Counted from the stretch's first letter, positions 8,115 to 17,996 are shown. The stretch: 64,000 bases of DNA from Vibrio bathopelagicus (GCF_014879975.1 NZ_CP062500.1:1860001-1924000); one strand, 5' to 3'. A program made the numbers and translations. The notes: generated by a model from the letters alone, not told the origin.

Positions 8115-10370
8115 TTATAGACCTTGAACGTATTGAGCGTTAGTACGAATTTCGACTAGCTGCTCTAGGTTCTGTTGTGAACCATCAACGCCGTCAATCA
8201 AACCTTGGAAGTGTTTGATCAGCTCTACTTTGTCTTGTACTTCTTTCGAACCTGCACCGATGTTGGTTAAGTCGATGAAGAATTCGTCGAACAAACCAGA
8301 GAAATCCGTTACAGCGTCATGGTTTAAGAACTGTTCGTGGTTGTAAATGCTTGGGTAGCCGCCCTTCTGCTTATCAACTGCGAAAGAGATGCCTTTCACG
8401 TTAGTAATCGTGGTCGCTTTCTCACACTTCAACATACAACCTGCTTCAATGCTTGGCTTGTTACAACCGACGGTTCTTTGGAAGAAACACTGACGGCTGG
8501 TCATCATCAAGATTGGGTGGTAGATGCTGTAGAACAGTTTGAAGTTCTCTGGACGGCGAATATGACGAATCTGACCTTTGTTGATCTCGTTCGAAATGAA
8601 AGCACCGGCACAGTTAAGCTCTTCTTGCAAAGTCACCAACGCATGAGAGTTGGTCGTGTTCATGAATGGACCGGCAACCCACTCGATGCCCATTTCGTAA
8701 GCTTTATAAGCAATACCCGTGTTGTTGGTAACGATACGAGCTGGCTTGATCTCTTCAAGAATACGAACCGCTTCGTCGTAGTCTTTACCGATCAATACTG
8801 CAGGGAACCAAGGAATCAAGCGTGGGTTTGCTGCCAAGATATCGATGTACTTGTTACAACGCTTCTTGAAGCTTTCAGGCAGTTTGAAGTAAACATCCGC
8901 TTCAGTCACATCACACAGGTGTAAGTCTTCCACATCAGCGATAAGCATCGACATAGTTGGCTTGTCGTTCACCTTAGGGTGCTGTGGTAGTGCAGGCACG
9001 TCAACGTGCTTAATCACTTCTACAGAACCGTTAAGAACGAAGTCGATTTCATCTTTAAGATTAGACACTTCTTTCAAAGGAATAATCAGGCCAGCATCAA
9101 GGTTATCGTAGTTGTAGCTCTCTAATGTATGAACTGCACTCTTAACAGCTTTAAAACGCTTCTCAAGTAGCTCTTGATCGATCGCCTTCTCACCTGCCGC
9201 TATCAGAAGCGATTTAGATTGAACCGTAAAGTTCTCTTTTGATGTGTTCACTGTTACCGTGAATGGTTGACCCAGTTTCGCGCTAAACGACAATGACACC
9301 GGTGTTTTACGAATATCAAGGAACTCGATCTTGTCGCGCATTTCACTGCCTAGCGCATTCTTAGCTTCGTAAAGATCGCTGGTCACTTCTTGAATTTGCA
9401 CAACAGAGATTTCATTGTTCTCTTTGGTCGCTTTATCAACAGCGTAATTCATGCTGTTGTCGCGCGGGTTATCGATGAACATGTCTTTCGTTAGGTTGCC
9501 CTTAAGGAAAGAGTTGGTGAAATCACGGTTGAATACTTTGTGTAGGTTCGAATCGTCTTCGATCAACAAACCACTTTCTACAAAGCTATCAATCTGTTTG
9601 CGCCACGTGTCTACCACTGTGTATACGTAGTGTGCGCCTTTAATACGGCCTTCTACTTTCAACGAGTCAACTTTTGCGTCAACAAGTTCTGGTAGGTCGT
9701 AGTAAGCGGAGTTATCTTTCAAGTTCAGTGGGAACTTGTTACCCGCGTTGGTAACTTCGTATTCATCACGACACGCTTGGCTACAACGGCCACGGTTGCC
9801 CGAATTACCGACACTTACAGAACTTGAATAACATTGGCCAGAGAATGCGATACACAAAGCACCGTGTACGAACACTTCAGTCAGGACATCGTGATCGTGC
9901 GCCACTTCTGTCAGCATCTTAATTTCAGGCAGGTTGAGTTCGCGAGACAAGTTAACACGTGTTGCGCCAATTTTAGATAAGAACTTAATTTGGCCTTCAT
10001 TGTGCGTAGTCAGCTGAGTCGATGCGTGAACATCCAATGATGGGAAATGCTTTTTCACCAAATCGAACAAGCCAAGATCTTGAACGATGATGCCGTCTAG
10101 TTTGGTGTTCACTAATTGGTTTAGCAGTTTAGTGATGCTCTTAATTTCATGCTCCAGCAGCACAACGTTAAGAGTCAGAAACACTTCACAGCCATATTCA
10201 TGAGCAAGGCGAATCACACCATTCAACTCATCTAACGAAAGGTTAGAGGCTCTGTTACGAGCGTTGAAGGTGTCTAAACCACAATAAACCGCATTAGCTC
10301 CTGCTACGATGGCTGCTTTAATTGCCTCAACATCGCCACCTGGGGCTAATAACTCAATCTTTCTGCTCAT
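8115..10370 (-). CDS. rlhA: U32-family protein, RlhA-type 23S rRNA hydroxylation protein
   Basis: A 751-residue U32 protein. The N-terminal TIM-barrel part starts with IELLAPGGDVEAIKAAIVAGANAVYCG. The U32 signature region VFVHGALCIAFSGQCYSSS is followed by GNRGRCSQACRDEY, whose cysteines likely bind an iron-sulphur cluster. E. coli RlhA, needed for hydroxylation of 23S rRNA C2501, is about 650 residues, so this protein is about 100 longer. The extension lies in the C-terminal part, which has extra cysteines near GCNKPSIEAGCMLKCEK. Many U32 proteins were once listed as peptidases; a role in RNA modification is now better supported. It is a single gene. Confidence 0.8.
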   Translation of the reverse strand: MSRKIELLAPGGDVEAIKAAIVAGANAVYCGLDTFNARNRASNLSLDELNGVIRLAHEYGCEVFLTLNVVLLEHEIKSITKLLNQLVNTKLDGIIVQDLGLFDLVKKHFPSLDVHASTQLTTHNEGQIKFLSKIGATRVNLSRELNLPEIKMLTEVAHDHDVLTEVFVHGALCIAFSGQCYSSSVSVGNSGNRGRCSQACRDEYEVTNAGNKFPLNLKDNSAYYDLPELVDAKVDSLKVEGRIKGAHYVYTVVDTWRKQIDSFVESGLLIEDDSNLHKVFNRDFTNSFLKGNLTKDMFIDNPRDNSMNYAVDKATKENNEISVVQIQEVTSDLYEAKNALGSEMRDKIEFLDIRKTPVSLSFSAKLGQPFTVTVNTSKENFTVQSKSLLIAAGEKAIDQELLEKRFKAVKSAVHTLESYNYDNLDAGLIIPLKEVSNLKDEIDFVLNGSVEVIKHVDVPALPQHPKVNDKPTMSMLIADVEDLHLCDVTEADVYFKLPESFKKRCNKYIDILAANPRLIPWFPAVLIGKDYDEAVRILEEIKPARIVTNNTGIAYKAYEMGIEWVAGPFMNTTNSHALVTLQEELNCAGAFISNEINKGQIRHIRRPENFKLFYSIYHPILMMTSRQCFFQRTVGCNKPSIEAGCMLKCEKATTITNVKGISFAVDKQKGGYPSIYNHEQFLNHDAVTDFSGLFDEFFIDLTNIGAGSKEVQDKVELIKHFQGLIDGVDGSQQNLEQLVEIRTNAQYVQGL

Positions 10371-10462
10371 TTTTGAAGTCGCTCACTTACTTATAATTTT
10401 TAAGCCGCGTATTCTACCTACATCACGATCTCTTTACCACCTAACAACACTTTTCAAACTAA

Positions 10463-11134
10463 ATGACCTCAATAATGCCAAACGAAACCGATTTACCTAT
10501 CCTTTATTCTTTAAGACGCTGCCCTTACGCTATGCGCGGAAGAATGGGGATCGCCTTATCCCAGCAAAAAGTGTTACTACGAGAAATCGTCACCAAAGAT
10601 AAACCTAGCGAACTATTGGCCAGCTCACCAAAAGGCACGGTACCTGTGCTTGTTTTGCCACAAGGTACGATTATAGAACAAAGCATCGAGGTGATGATTT
10701 GGGCACTGGAACAGAACGATCCTCAAGATCTGATGCGTTCAAGCAACCCCGCTCTAAACCAACAAGTTCTTGAGCTCATTGGTCGCAACGACAACGAGTT
10801 CATTGGCTACTTAGAAAAATACCGCGCTTCGGTGCGCTACCGAAATGACGATAGCGAGCAGCGCAGACACAACTGCGAAGAATTTATTGCTGAATTGGAA
10901 AGTAAACTCAGCCATCATGATTACTTTTTTGGCGACACCCCTAGCCTTGCAGACTTTGCAGTGATGCCGTTTGTAAGCCAGTTCGTGAGAGTTGAAAAGA
11001 AGTGGTTTGTACAATCTGAATATCAGAACGTAGGACGTTGGTTAAGAGCGCATCTTGAAAGCAAGCTCTACACCCAAGTAATGAAGCAATACCCTTTGTG
11101 GAATGAAACTAAACAAGATTGTCTTTTTGGGTGA
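10463..11134 (+). CDS. Glutathione S-transferase family protein
   Basis: A 223-residue GST-like protein. The N-terminal thioredoxin fold carries the segment YSLRRCPYAMRGRMGIAL with a possible redox Cys (RRCPYA), then the cis-Pro region GTVPVLVLPQGTIIEQS. The C-terminal helical half contains FFGDTPSLADFAVMPFVSQF, the conserved N-capping segment. Its substrate is unknown. The promoter lies in the 90 bp shared with the divergent U32 gene. Confidence 0.85.
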   Translation: MTSIMPNETDLPILYSLRRCPYAMRGRMGIALSQQKVLLREIVTKDKPSELLASSPKGTVPVLVLPQGTIIEQSIEVMIWALEQNDPQDLMRSSNPALNQQVLELIGRNDNEFIGYLEKYRASVRYRNDDSEQRRHNCEEFIAELESKLSHHDYFFGDTPSLADFAVMPFVSQFVRVEKKWFVQSEYQNVGRWLRAHLESKLYTQVMKQYPLWNETKQDCLFG

Positions 11135-11269
11135 CCTAGGGGAATTCTGGGATAGATAAAGCGTGGGTATTAAAACAATTACGTGACACTGTACCTTCTT
11201 TGTAATGAACAGATATTCAAAGACTTAACTGGATACTAGAAGCTAAGCCTTTTGTTCATTTCAAACTGA

Positions 11270-11719
11270 TTACTTAATCGCTATCGAAATCTCGACTGCC
11301 GTTTCGCCTTTGTAAAACTCAAAATCAGTCGTGTAAGTTCGAGTATGTGGACAATCTGGATCGTTGAAATAAGCCCACACTTCTCCCCATAAATCGATAA
11401 CCGCTTGTGGCAATTCACCTTCAGCAGAGAACGTTAAGTACGTACCTGCTTCAATTTCGGTTTCAACTAGGTCGTCCAAATTGTTATCGGTCAGTGCATT
11501 GGTACACGCAACAACATCAAACTCACCAGTAAAATCCGATTGGTAATTGGTGTAGACGCCATAGACCTTTGAGTTTGGAGTCAGCTTAGGAAAAGCTTGG
11601 TCGAAAAACCCTTGCCATAATTGGCCTATCTTCGCCTTTGCTGGATCAATTTCGTCACTGTTGGTAGTTCTTACTGAAAACCCATACGCCTTTACAGCTT
11701 CAATCGTTTCTACTTTCAT
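11270..11719 (-). CDS. GyrI-like effector-binding domain protein
   Basis: A 149-residue protein resembling the effector-binding half of AraC-type regulators, without a DNA-binding domain. It starts MKVETIEAVKAYGFSVRT and has the usual VYGVYTNYQSDFTGEFDVVACT and ETEIEAGTYLTFSAEG segments. Stand-alone members bind small hydrophobic or cationic compounds, or inhibit gyrase. The role here is unknown. Confidence 0.78.
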   Translation of the reverse strand: MKVETIEAVKAYGFSVRTTNSDEIDPAKAKIGQLWQGFFDQAFPKLTPNSKVYGVYTNYQSDFTGEFDVVACTNALTDNNLDDLVETEIEAGTYLTFSAEGELPQAVIDLWGEVWAYFNDPDCPHTRTYTTDFEFYKGETAVEISIAIK

Positions 11720-11767
11720 CTGCTTTCACTCCTTAACCAATGTCGCTGCCGCCACCTTGGATCAATT

Positions 11768-12001
11768 CTAATCTTGAATCTCTTTATGGCCACACTTTTC
11801 ACACACAAGATGGCGAGAAAACTCATCCATTGACGCGATAAACGGACCAAGGAACCAACCTTTTACGACGCCCGCCCAGAACTCATGTCGTTTTTGGTTC
11901 GGTTTATCTGCAAACGCACTTTCCTTCCTCACCAAAATAACAACGTGTTGTGTCTCTTCGCGGCATTCGGTGCAGTAGCATTGCTCTATCGTGTGGTTCA
12001 T
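11768..12001 (-). CDS. Small zinc-ribbon-like protein
   Basis: A 77-residue protein with two CxxC pairs, one near the N-terminus (CYCTECREE) and one at the C-terminus (CEKCGHKE), so it probably binds one zinc ion. A hydrophobic GVVKGWFLGPFIASMD segment lies between them. It starts 8 bp after the stop of the Rof-like gene and is probably cotranscribed with it. Function unknown. Confidence 0.65.
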   Translation of the reverse strand: MNHTIEQCYCTECREETQHVVILVRKESAFADKPNQKRHEFWAGVVKGWFLGPFIASMDEFSRHLVCEKCGHKEIQD

Positions 12002-12009
12002 GTAGGCAC

Positions 12010-12261
12010 CTATGACGTTTTAAAGGATTTATGTTGAAAGTGAGGGTTGTCGACACTGACTTCTAAATCTGTAATTTCAGTTAACACGACAAGCTGTTCT
12101 TGACCTTCAACACTGACCTTGATGCACTCTTCTCGTGCTTGGTTTCGCTTCGTATCTAATGCAACACACGCTAACTGCTCACCAGATGTCATAGTGAGTT
12201 TAATTGGGTACCTGTGCATACACACAATCTCAATATAATCGTAATCATTGCAACTAATCAT
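12010..12261 (-). CDS. rof: Rof-like protein (Rho-binding antiterminator family)
   Basis: An 83-residue protein with the Rof pattern: CNDYDYIEIVCMHRYPIKLTM, then a small beta-barrel. Rof binds the Rho terminator and blocks its loading on RNA. I chose the ATG at 12261 because an AGGAGG lies 6 bp before it; an upstream in-frame ATG at 12279 overlaps that site. The next gene downstream is the small zinc protein. Confidence 0.75.
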   Translation of the reverse strand: MISCNDYDYIEIVCMHRYPIKLTMTSGEQLACVALDTKRNQAREECIKVSVEGQEQLVVLTEITDLEVSVDNPHFQHKSFKTS

Positions 12262-12472
12262 AATACCCCTCCTATTCATCCATCACGCTAATGCGAGACG
12301 CTATACTATGCAAACTGTTTATAATCAATCGTTTACTCTTATCACATTGATGGCACGCACTTGAGGTAAATCAGCTATCCAATAACAGTTTAGAACCGAT
12401 TCCACCGTTCACGTTTCTTCTACCAACCCGTGCTTATTCTTTACCTGTTGAATAAAAATAGAGAATAAAACA

Positions 12473-12838
12473 ATGAAAAACATAACCAAATTACACGTGT
12501 TAGCTTGTTTCGGTTTCGTAGTTTCAATGATGACTTTCAGTGTAAACTCCGCATCACTTGACGATGCAAGTCACTTCGCGAACGGCAAAACCAAGTATCA
12601 ACAGCTTTGTCAGGTGTGTCATGGCGATACCGGTTTAGGAGATGGCCCAACCGCGGCCTCTTTGCCGCATAAGCCTGCCAACATTCCTAATAAACTTGGA
12701 AAGTTATTCACGACTAAAAACTCACTGGCCGATGACATACTCGAAGGTGAAGTCGAAAGTGGCATGCCTGCATGGCAAGGTATTGTCACAAAACAAGAGG
12801 CCCTCGATATTTTGACTTACCTAGAGTCAATTCAATAG
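12473..12838 (+). CDS. Secreted monohaem cytochrome c
   Basis: A 121-residue protein with a signal peptide (residues 1-26, cleavage near VNSA-S), a single haem-attachment motif CQVCH and a candidate axial methionine in SGMPAW. It should be a periplasmic electron carrier of the cytochrome c class I type. No oxidase or dehydrogenase gene adjoins it, so its partner is unknown. The barrel protein gene follows 118 bp later on the same strand. Confidence 0.85.
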   Translation: MKNITKLHVLACFGFVVSMMTFSVNSASLDDASHFANGKTKYQQLCQVCHGDTGLGDGPTAASLPHKPANIPNKLGKLFTTKNSLADDILEGEVESGMPAWQGIVTKQEALDILTYLESIQ

Positions 12839-12956
12839 TAAACGCTGTTCCATTCGCCTTTTGAACAGAGATTTCAGGTAAAAGCGTTCGTTTTATTGCG
12901 GTATCTATTTCATTGATTACACTGAATTTAATGGATAGTGAATAATACGGAATGTT

Positions 12957-14135
12957 ATGACTCTCAAACCCTTAGCGGCAAGTGCTCTTATGCTTGTTTC
13001 TGCTACCACACATGCTGTGAGCTTTATTGATCAAATCGATGGCCACTTAGATATGGGCGAATATCTGGCTGAAAATGCCTATGGGTTTTTGCCCGTTCCA
13101 ATACTGATTACCGAACCGGCAGTGGGATACGGTGGCGGCTTCACTGGCATCTTTCTTCATGAATCGGAAGACCAGAAAAACACACGTAAAGAACTTGCAG
13201 AGAAATCCATCGATGGCGGCGCGCAGCTTTTAACACCCGCGATCACTGCGTTTGGTGGCTTTGCGACAGAAAATGGCACGTGGATGGCGTTTGTTGGCCA
13301 CAAACGCAGTTGGAAGGAAGACTCAATTCGCTACTTGGGTGGTTTGGGTTATGGCGATATCAACATGACCTTTTACCGTCAAAGCTCTTCCAATGTTTTA
13401 GCGCCTCTCGCTCCCAATGAAGGGATTGAACTAGGGCTAAAAGGCATGGGCGGAATTCAAAAACTACAATTTAGAATCCCTGAAACATCTTGGCTGTTGG
13501 GTTTCTCGCAGCAGTTCTTTGCACCAACTCTTTCTGTGAACAATCATCCTAAAGCACAAGAGATCCTAAGCAATATCGGTAACTCTTCACCGACCTCTTC
13601 CGGCTTGGGTTTGATTGCTGAATATGACAGTAAGAACAGCTTTCTTAATCCCACTCAAGGCTATAACTATGTCGCAGAATACCTATGGTTCGGCGATGCG
13701 ATCGGCAGCGACTACACGTATCAAACGTTTAATCTAGAAGGGCTAAACTACTGGAAATTAAACAAAGAATGGAATCTCGCTTTACGAGGACAATATAAGT
13801 CGTTATCAACCAATGAACGCGTTCTTTCTCCTCAATATTATCCAGACATTGACCTTAGAGGCATCGCCCGCAATCGCTATCAAGGTGAGCATACCTTTAC
13901 TGCCGAAGTACAAGTCACCAAACAGTGGACACCGCGTTGGTCAACAGGCGTATTTACTGGGGTTGGTTATGCCGGAGACAGCGATAACGATATGTTCGAT
14001 CAGAGCTCACACTCAGCGTACGGTGTTGGCTTCCGTTACCTTATCGCAAGGCGTTATAGTCTGATTTCAGGCATTGATATTGCGTTCAGCGAAGAAGATA
14101 CCGCCCTCTACTTCCAAGTCGGAGCCGGTATCTAA
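12957..14135 (+). CDS. Omp85/BamA-type outer-membrane barrel protein (no POTRA domains)
   Basis: A 392-residue protein with a signal peptide (cleavage after about residue 20) and a C-terminal barrel of the bacterial surface antigen family. Features are PVPILITEPAVGYGGG near the start, LGLIAEYDSKNSFLNPTQGYNYVAEY in the middle, and a final strand ending FQVGAGI. It is about half the length of BamA and has no room for POTRA repeats. Such short members are found in many marine gamma-proteobacteria; their job is not known. Confidence 0.75.
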   Translation: MTLKPLAASALMLVSATTHAVSFIDQIDGHLDMGEYLAENAYGFLPVPILITEPAVGYGGGFTGIFLHESEDQKNTRKELAEKSIDGGAQLLTPAITAFGGFATENGTWMAFVGHKRSWKEDSIRYLGGLGYGDINMTFYRQSSSNVLAPLAPNEGIELGLKGMGGIQKLQFRIPETSWLLGFSQQFFAPTLSVNNHPKAQEILSNIGNSSPTSSGLGLIAEYDSKNSFLNPTQGYNYVAEYLWFGDAIGSDYTYQTFNLEGLNYWKLNKEWNLALRGQYKSLSTNERVLSPQYYPDIDLRGIARNRYQGEHTFTAEVQVTKQWTPRWSTGVFTGVGYAGDSDNDMFDQSSHSAYGVGFRYLIARRYSLISGIDIAFSEEDTALYFQVGAGI

Positions 14136-14187
14136 TTCAGCCGCATGCTAATTCAGTTGCCTAATAATTCAATCGTATAACAGTGGA

Positions 14188-14817
14188 TTAAGCAGCGAAG
14201 GCCTTCCAATACTGATATAAGCCGTCGATATCTGAAGAGCACATTAAGGTCATGGCGCCTTTGATTTGCTCTTCATTCCATTCCCACCATTTCATTTCTA
14301 ATAGCTGAGCGATTTCAGCATCATTAAAGCGATAACGGATATGGCGTGCAGGGTTCGAACCGACAATCGAGTATGGTGCTACATCTTTAGTAACCACCGC
14401 TCTACTCGCGATAATCGCGCCGTCACCCACTTTCACGCCGCTCATTATCATGGCTTCGGTGCCTATCCACACATCATTGCCAATCACGGTGTCGCCAGCC
14501 CTTGCAAAGCCGTCTGCCGCGCCTTCGAATTTTTCATCGTTTTGGTAGAAAAACGGGAAGGTGCTCACCCACTGATTTTGGTGTCCTTGATTGCCAGCCA
14601 TCATGAAGACTGCACCAGAACCAATCGAGCAATAGTTGCCAATGATTAACTTGTCGATGTCTGTCCTATCAGGCAGCAGATAACGCGCACAATCATCAAA
14701 GCTGTGATTGTGGTAATAACCTGAATAGTAGCTGTGTTCGCCCACAATGATGTTTGGGTTGGTCACTTGTTCTTTGAGTGACTTTCCGACGAACGGATTT
14801 TCAAAATAGTTTTTCAT
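14188..14817 (-). CDS. catB: CatB-type chloramphenicol/xenobiotic acetyltransferase
   Basis: A 209-residue hexapeptide-repeat (left-handed beta-helix) acetyltransferase. The catalytic His79 lies in AGNQGHQN, and the trimeric repeat region contains [46 protein letters not shown]. The length and sequence are those of CatB-type enzymes found in Vibrio chromosomal integrons. It should transfer acetyl from acetyl-CoA to chloramphenicol or a related acceptor. No intact attC follows it here, so it is a cassette-type gene now fixed in the chromosome. Resistance is predicted, not shown. Confidence 0.88.
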   Translation of the reverse strand: MKNYFENPFVGKSLKEQVTNPNIIVGEHSYYSGYYHNHSFDDCARYLLPDRTDIDKLIIGNYCSIGSGAVFMMAGNQGHQNQWVSTFPFFYQNDEKFEGAADGFARAGDTVIGNDVWIGTEAMIMSGVKVGDGAIIASRAVVTKDVAPYSIVGSNPARHIRYRFNDAEIAQLLEMKWWEWNEEQIKGAMTLMCSSDIDGLYQYWKAFAA

Positions 14818-14909
14818 GTTTGTACTCTTAGTTTCGTTCTTTTAGTTAGGTACTTTTATTGCGTGATTATGGTTTTAACTGATTCGCTTTTTGTAAAGAC
14901 TTCCGTGTG

Positions 14910-15641
14910 CTATCGACCGCCGGCAATATCAATAAATGAACCAGTCACATACGACGCTTCATCCGACAGTAGCCACGCAATTGAATTAGCGACCTCTTCT
15001 GGCGTACCGCCTCGTTGTAATGGCAATTGTGAAGCTAATCTGTCTACACGATCAGGCTCTCCACCATCGGCGTGCATTTCTGTGTAGATACAGCCAGGCC
15101 TTACGCCATTGACTCGGATATTACGCGCAGCCAATTCAAGAGATAAGCCCTTAGTAAGCGAATCCATCGCCCCTTTAGACGCAGCGTAATCCACATACTC
15201 AAATGGCGCACCTGTTCTTGAAGCCGCAGACGATACATTAACAATAGAACCTGCACCATCAGCTTGTTTGATAAAGGCTTTGCTGCATAAGAAGCAGCTC
15301 GATACGTTCGATTTCATGACTTTTTCAAAGCGATCAATCTCAATATCGACCAGTGCTGATTGTGTAAACAAGATTCCAGCGTTGTTCACCAAGTGGGTAA
15401 TTGGACCCAGTTTGTTACGAGCAATCTCAAACAAGGATTTAACATCCGACTCTACCGACACATCCGCACGCACACAGATAGCGGTTCCACCCAGTTCGCG
15501 AATCTCAGTCACCAACTCATCGGCTCTTGATTCGTTGTGTATGAAATTGACACACACGGCATAGCCTTGTTTTGCCAATAACTTCGACGTTGCTGCGCCA
15601 ATGCCTCGGCTTCCACCTGTAACGATTGCGACCTTGTTCAT
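14910..15641 (-). CDS. Short-chain dehydrogenase/reductase
   Basis: A 243-residue classical SDR. The cofactor motif TGGSRGIG is at residues 8-15, NNAG is in the middle, and the catalytic Ser and Tyr-x3-Lys appear in IVNVSSAASRTG and YAASK. The acidic/basic pattern near NFIHNESRADE suggests NAD(P)H use, but the substrate cannot be told. It reads as a stand-alone gene. Confidence 0.88.
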   Translation of the reverse strand: MNKVAIVTGGSRGIGAATSKLLAKQGYAVCVNFIHNESRADELVTEIRELGGTAICVRADVSVESDVKSLFEIARNKLGPITHLVNNAGILFTQSALVDIEIDRFEKVMKSNVSSCFLCSKAFIKQADGAGSIVNVSSAASRTGAPFEYVDYAASKGAMDSLTKGLSLELAARNIRVNGVRPGCIYTEMHADGGEPDRVDRLASQLPLQRGGTPEEVANSIAWLLSDEASYVTGSFIDIAGGR

Positions 15642-15781
15642 GAAATCTCCTAACTCGCTGACTTATGTTTATCTAGTTGTTTTTATGTTGGTTATTTCTA
15701 TATCTACGGTTCTAAGGGCCAATACTCTAAAAGCTAACAGTCTAAGAGCTAACAGCCTATTATCTGACAATGCTGACCCGC

Positions 15782-16159
15782 TTAACTGACAATGCTAACC
15801 CACTGCGATCGCCACTCTTGTGCAGCAAAACCATCTGGCCAAAACTCGGTTTGCTTTTGAATTAAGCCTTCAGCCACCGTATGAAAGGTAATCACACGAT
15901 CGTTTAATACACTATCAGTTACTGACACATCTGTGACTACCGTGTCACCCTCACAAACAATTGAGTTGAGCTCAAATTTCCAAACACCATTCGCTGGGTA
16001 TTCAGAGTTGATTGCAGTGAAGTTATCTCTGCCTACCGTCAGTTCAGACGACTGCGGCCAATAACCTTGAAAATCTTCTGCTAGCCATTCACTCGCTTTA
16101 GCAAAATCGTTGGTGCGCATTACATCCCAAAAACCTAATACCACGTCTTTTGGTGTCAT
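15782..16159 (-). CDS. SnoaL/NTF2-like protein
   Basis: A 125-residue cone-shaped NTF2-like fold: MTPKDVVLGFWDVMRTNDFAKASEWLAEDF is the typical first helix pair, followed by the curved sheet with ITFHTVAEGLI. Relatives are ketosteroid isomerase-like enzymes or binding proteins; the catalytic residues cannot be assigned. Confidence 0.75.
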   Translation of the reverse strand: MTPKDVVLGFWDVMRTNDFAKASEWLAEDFQGYWPQSSELTVGRDNFTAINSEYPANGVWKFELNSIVCEGDTVVTDVSVTDSVLNDRVITFHTVAEGLIQKQTEFWPDGFAAQEWRSQWVSIVS

Positions 16160-16201
16160 TATTCATCCTCAAGTTAACTAGATTTAACCAAACAATACTG
16201 A

Positions 16202-16918
16202 TTAAGCATATTTACCAATGATCATTAAAAGATCATCGACACTGTTTGCAATGTAATCGGGTTTAGTTTGCCAGTTTTCAGGTTCAGAGCGGCTATAACC
16301 CGCGGCAACTGCAATCACTTTTGCTTTGTCGCCAAGTGCGGCTTCGATATTGCGAGCAAACTGCGTATCCGCTTCGTGGTCACCGATATACATCAAACAA
16401 AGTTCATCGGTTGGAGCTTGACCAAAGATTCTTTCAACGCACTTCATGCCACCAAATGGATCTGGTTTTTGGTTTCCATTCGATACATCGTCATAGCCGA
16501 TAACCGATTTAAACAAATCACCAATGCCATAACTGTCGAGTACACCACGAATATTCAATTGAGAATTTTGAGAACAAATACCATGAGGCAGATGAGCGAA
16601 CTGATTAATCACGGTTTCCAAACCATCAAACAACGAGACTGGCGTTTGATTTTTCTCTTGATGCTCCGCCCACATCCCACCAGCGATCAGCATTTCATCA
16701 TGTGATAGGCCGTAGTAGTCGACATACAAGGCTTGCCAGTTTTTAGCACCGTGGTTAGCTTCATGATAAAGCGCCTCACTCAACAAATATTTCGGTAAAT
16801 TATCACCGGACAAATGTGGCGCGACCACAGAGATAATGTCTTTGGTGATTGCGATATTTTTTGGAACTGAATTGACCAAGGTTCCATCGTAATCCCACAG
16901 GATGGCATCTAACTTCAT
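16202..16918 (-). CDS. HAD-superfamily phosphatase
   Basis: A 238-residue hydrolase with all usual HAD motifs: DYDGTLVNS (nucleophile and acid/base Asp), CSQNSQ (motif II), the Lys in NGNQKPDP (motif III) and GDHEADTQFA (motif IV). The layout is like phosphoglycolate phosphatase, but the substrate is unknown. Confidence 0.85.
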   Translation of the reverse strand: MKLDAILWDYDGTLVNSVPKNIAITKDIISVVAPHLSGDNLPKYLLSEALYHEANHGAKNWQALYVDYYGLSHDEMLIAGGMWAEHQEKNQTPVSLFDGLETVINQFAHLPHGICSQNSQLNIRGVLDSYGIGDLFKSVIGYDDVSNGNQKPDPFGGMKCVERIFGQAPTDELCLMYIGDHEADTQFARNIEAALGDKAKVIAVAAGYSRSEPENWQTKPDYIANSVDDLLMIIGKYA

Positions 16919-17183
16919 AGACTATCTCTTTGTTTAAATTGACGATTTGAATTTATCACTCTAATCCCTATTAGGGGAAATCTTATTGTCTCTAATTTAA
17001 AACTTATTCCAAACCACGCAAAAAATTGAGAAGTTACCAAGCGGCCAATTGTTAGGTCACAATGACTAAGTCCTCTTTGCTCACATCATTGCTTTATCAA
17101 TTGGAATATATGCGTATAATCCCCCGCTCTATAACGCTACCCAGCATTGGAATAGCGTCATCCCAAATTTTAATGAGTACCCA

Positions 17184-17516
17184 ATGTCGAAACTATTTTT
17201 CAAAGGCCGTATCGAAACAAGACAGAATCACGTTCTTGCAGGCTACAACGTAAACCGCGATGTTAAAGTGGGTACTGAAGAGTCACCAGTTGCGGTAATG
17301 GTTCAAACTGAAGCTCGCAAAACAGAAGTTGAAGCAATAGCCGCTGAGCATTCAATCTTCGTGACTGTATCTGTTGATGCAGAAAAAGAAGAAAACACGC
17401 TTGAGTTCGACACGTTGCTAAACAAGCCAAAAACAATGACGTTCGAAAAAACACCTAACCGTAACGATCCATGTTCTTGCGGTAGCGGTAAGAAATACAA
17501 GAAGTGCTGCGCATAA
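17184..17516 (+). CDS. SEC-C motif protein of the PBPRA1643 type
   Basis: A 110-residue protein ending in a SEC-C zinc motif, DPCSCGSGKKYKKCC, as at the C-terminus of SecA. The rest matches a small family known from Vibrio and Photobacterium. A role in zinc-dependent binding to nucleic acid or protein is only a guess. It stands alone on the plus strand and ends at a strong terminator. Confidence 0.85.
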   Translation: MSKLFFKGRIETRQNHVLAGYNVNRDVKVGTEESPVAVMVQTEARKTEVEAIAAEHSIFVTVSVDAEKEENTLEFDTLLNKPKTMTFEKTPNRNDPCSCGSGKKYKKCCA

Positions 17517-17565
17517 GCGTTTCTGATTCACGCTACTCACAGTGTGATTGAGATGATTGATTTTA

Positions 17566-17600
17566 AAACGGGCAGATCACTACGATCTGCCCGTTTTTTA
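17566..17600. terminator. Rho-independent terminator
   Basis: AAAACGGGCAGATC pairs perfectly with GATCTGCCCGTTTT, followed by TT. The A and T flanks let it serve both the SEC-C gene and the OsmC gene, which converge here. Confidence 0.9.
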
Positions 17601-17996
17601 TGCCATAACCTCTGCTGAACAAGTAATTTCGATCTTAGGTTGTAGCATCAAACAAACGTGGCAATGCTTTGCAACGGCTTCATTCGCGGCTTTCACAACA
17701 TCAGCTTCTGAAATGCCTTGTCCTTGAACTACGAAGTGCAAGTTCGCTGATTTATATAAACGAGGCTCGTCGTCCGTTAATGTATGAGTGACATTATTTT
17801 CCAAACTCTGTATCTCAAAGCCTTGCTCTTGCAGTATTAACACCACGTCTGTTGCGCTGCATGAACCTAATGCCGATAATAAAATCTCAGTCGGACACGG
17901 TGCCGTTTTGCTGGTGGCATCGACGTTAAAATTGAAACCGCCCTCAGTTGTTACGCTAAATTGGCACTCTCCGCCCCACTTCACATTAATACTCAT
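17598..17996 (-). CDS. OsmC/Ohr-family protein
   Basis: A 132-residue OsmC-like protein. The first cysteine lies in LSALGSCSATDVVLIL and the second in AKHCHVCLML, the two-cysteine arrangement that reduces organic hydroperoxides in this family. It is closer to the YhfA branch than to Ohr. It would act in the cytoplasm. The gene overlaps the terminator T run by 3 bp. Confidence 0.82.
   Translation of the reverse strand: MSINVKWGGECQFSVTTEGGFNFNVDATSKTAPCPTEILLSALGSCSATDVVLILQEQGFEIQSLENNVTHTLTDDEPRLYKSANLHFVVQGQGISEADVVKAANEAVAKHCHVCLMLQPKIEITCSAEVMA

Noticed and set aside
8337..8924. A 195-codon plus-strand reading frame in the U32 gene
   Set aside because: It lies wholly within the well-supported minus-strand gene; no family features.
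15700..15800. Short repeats such as AGCTAACAG and CTGACAATGCT between the SDR and SnoaL genes
   Set aside because: Copies are short and imperfect; they look like slipped-strand noise, not a defined element.
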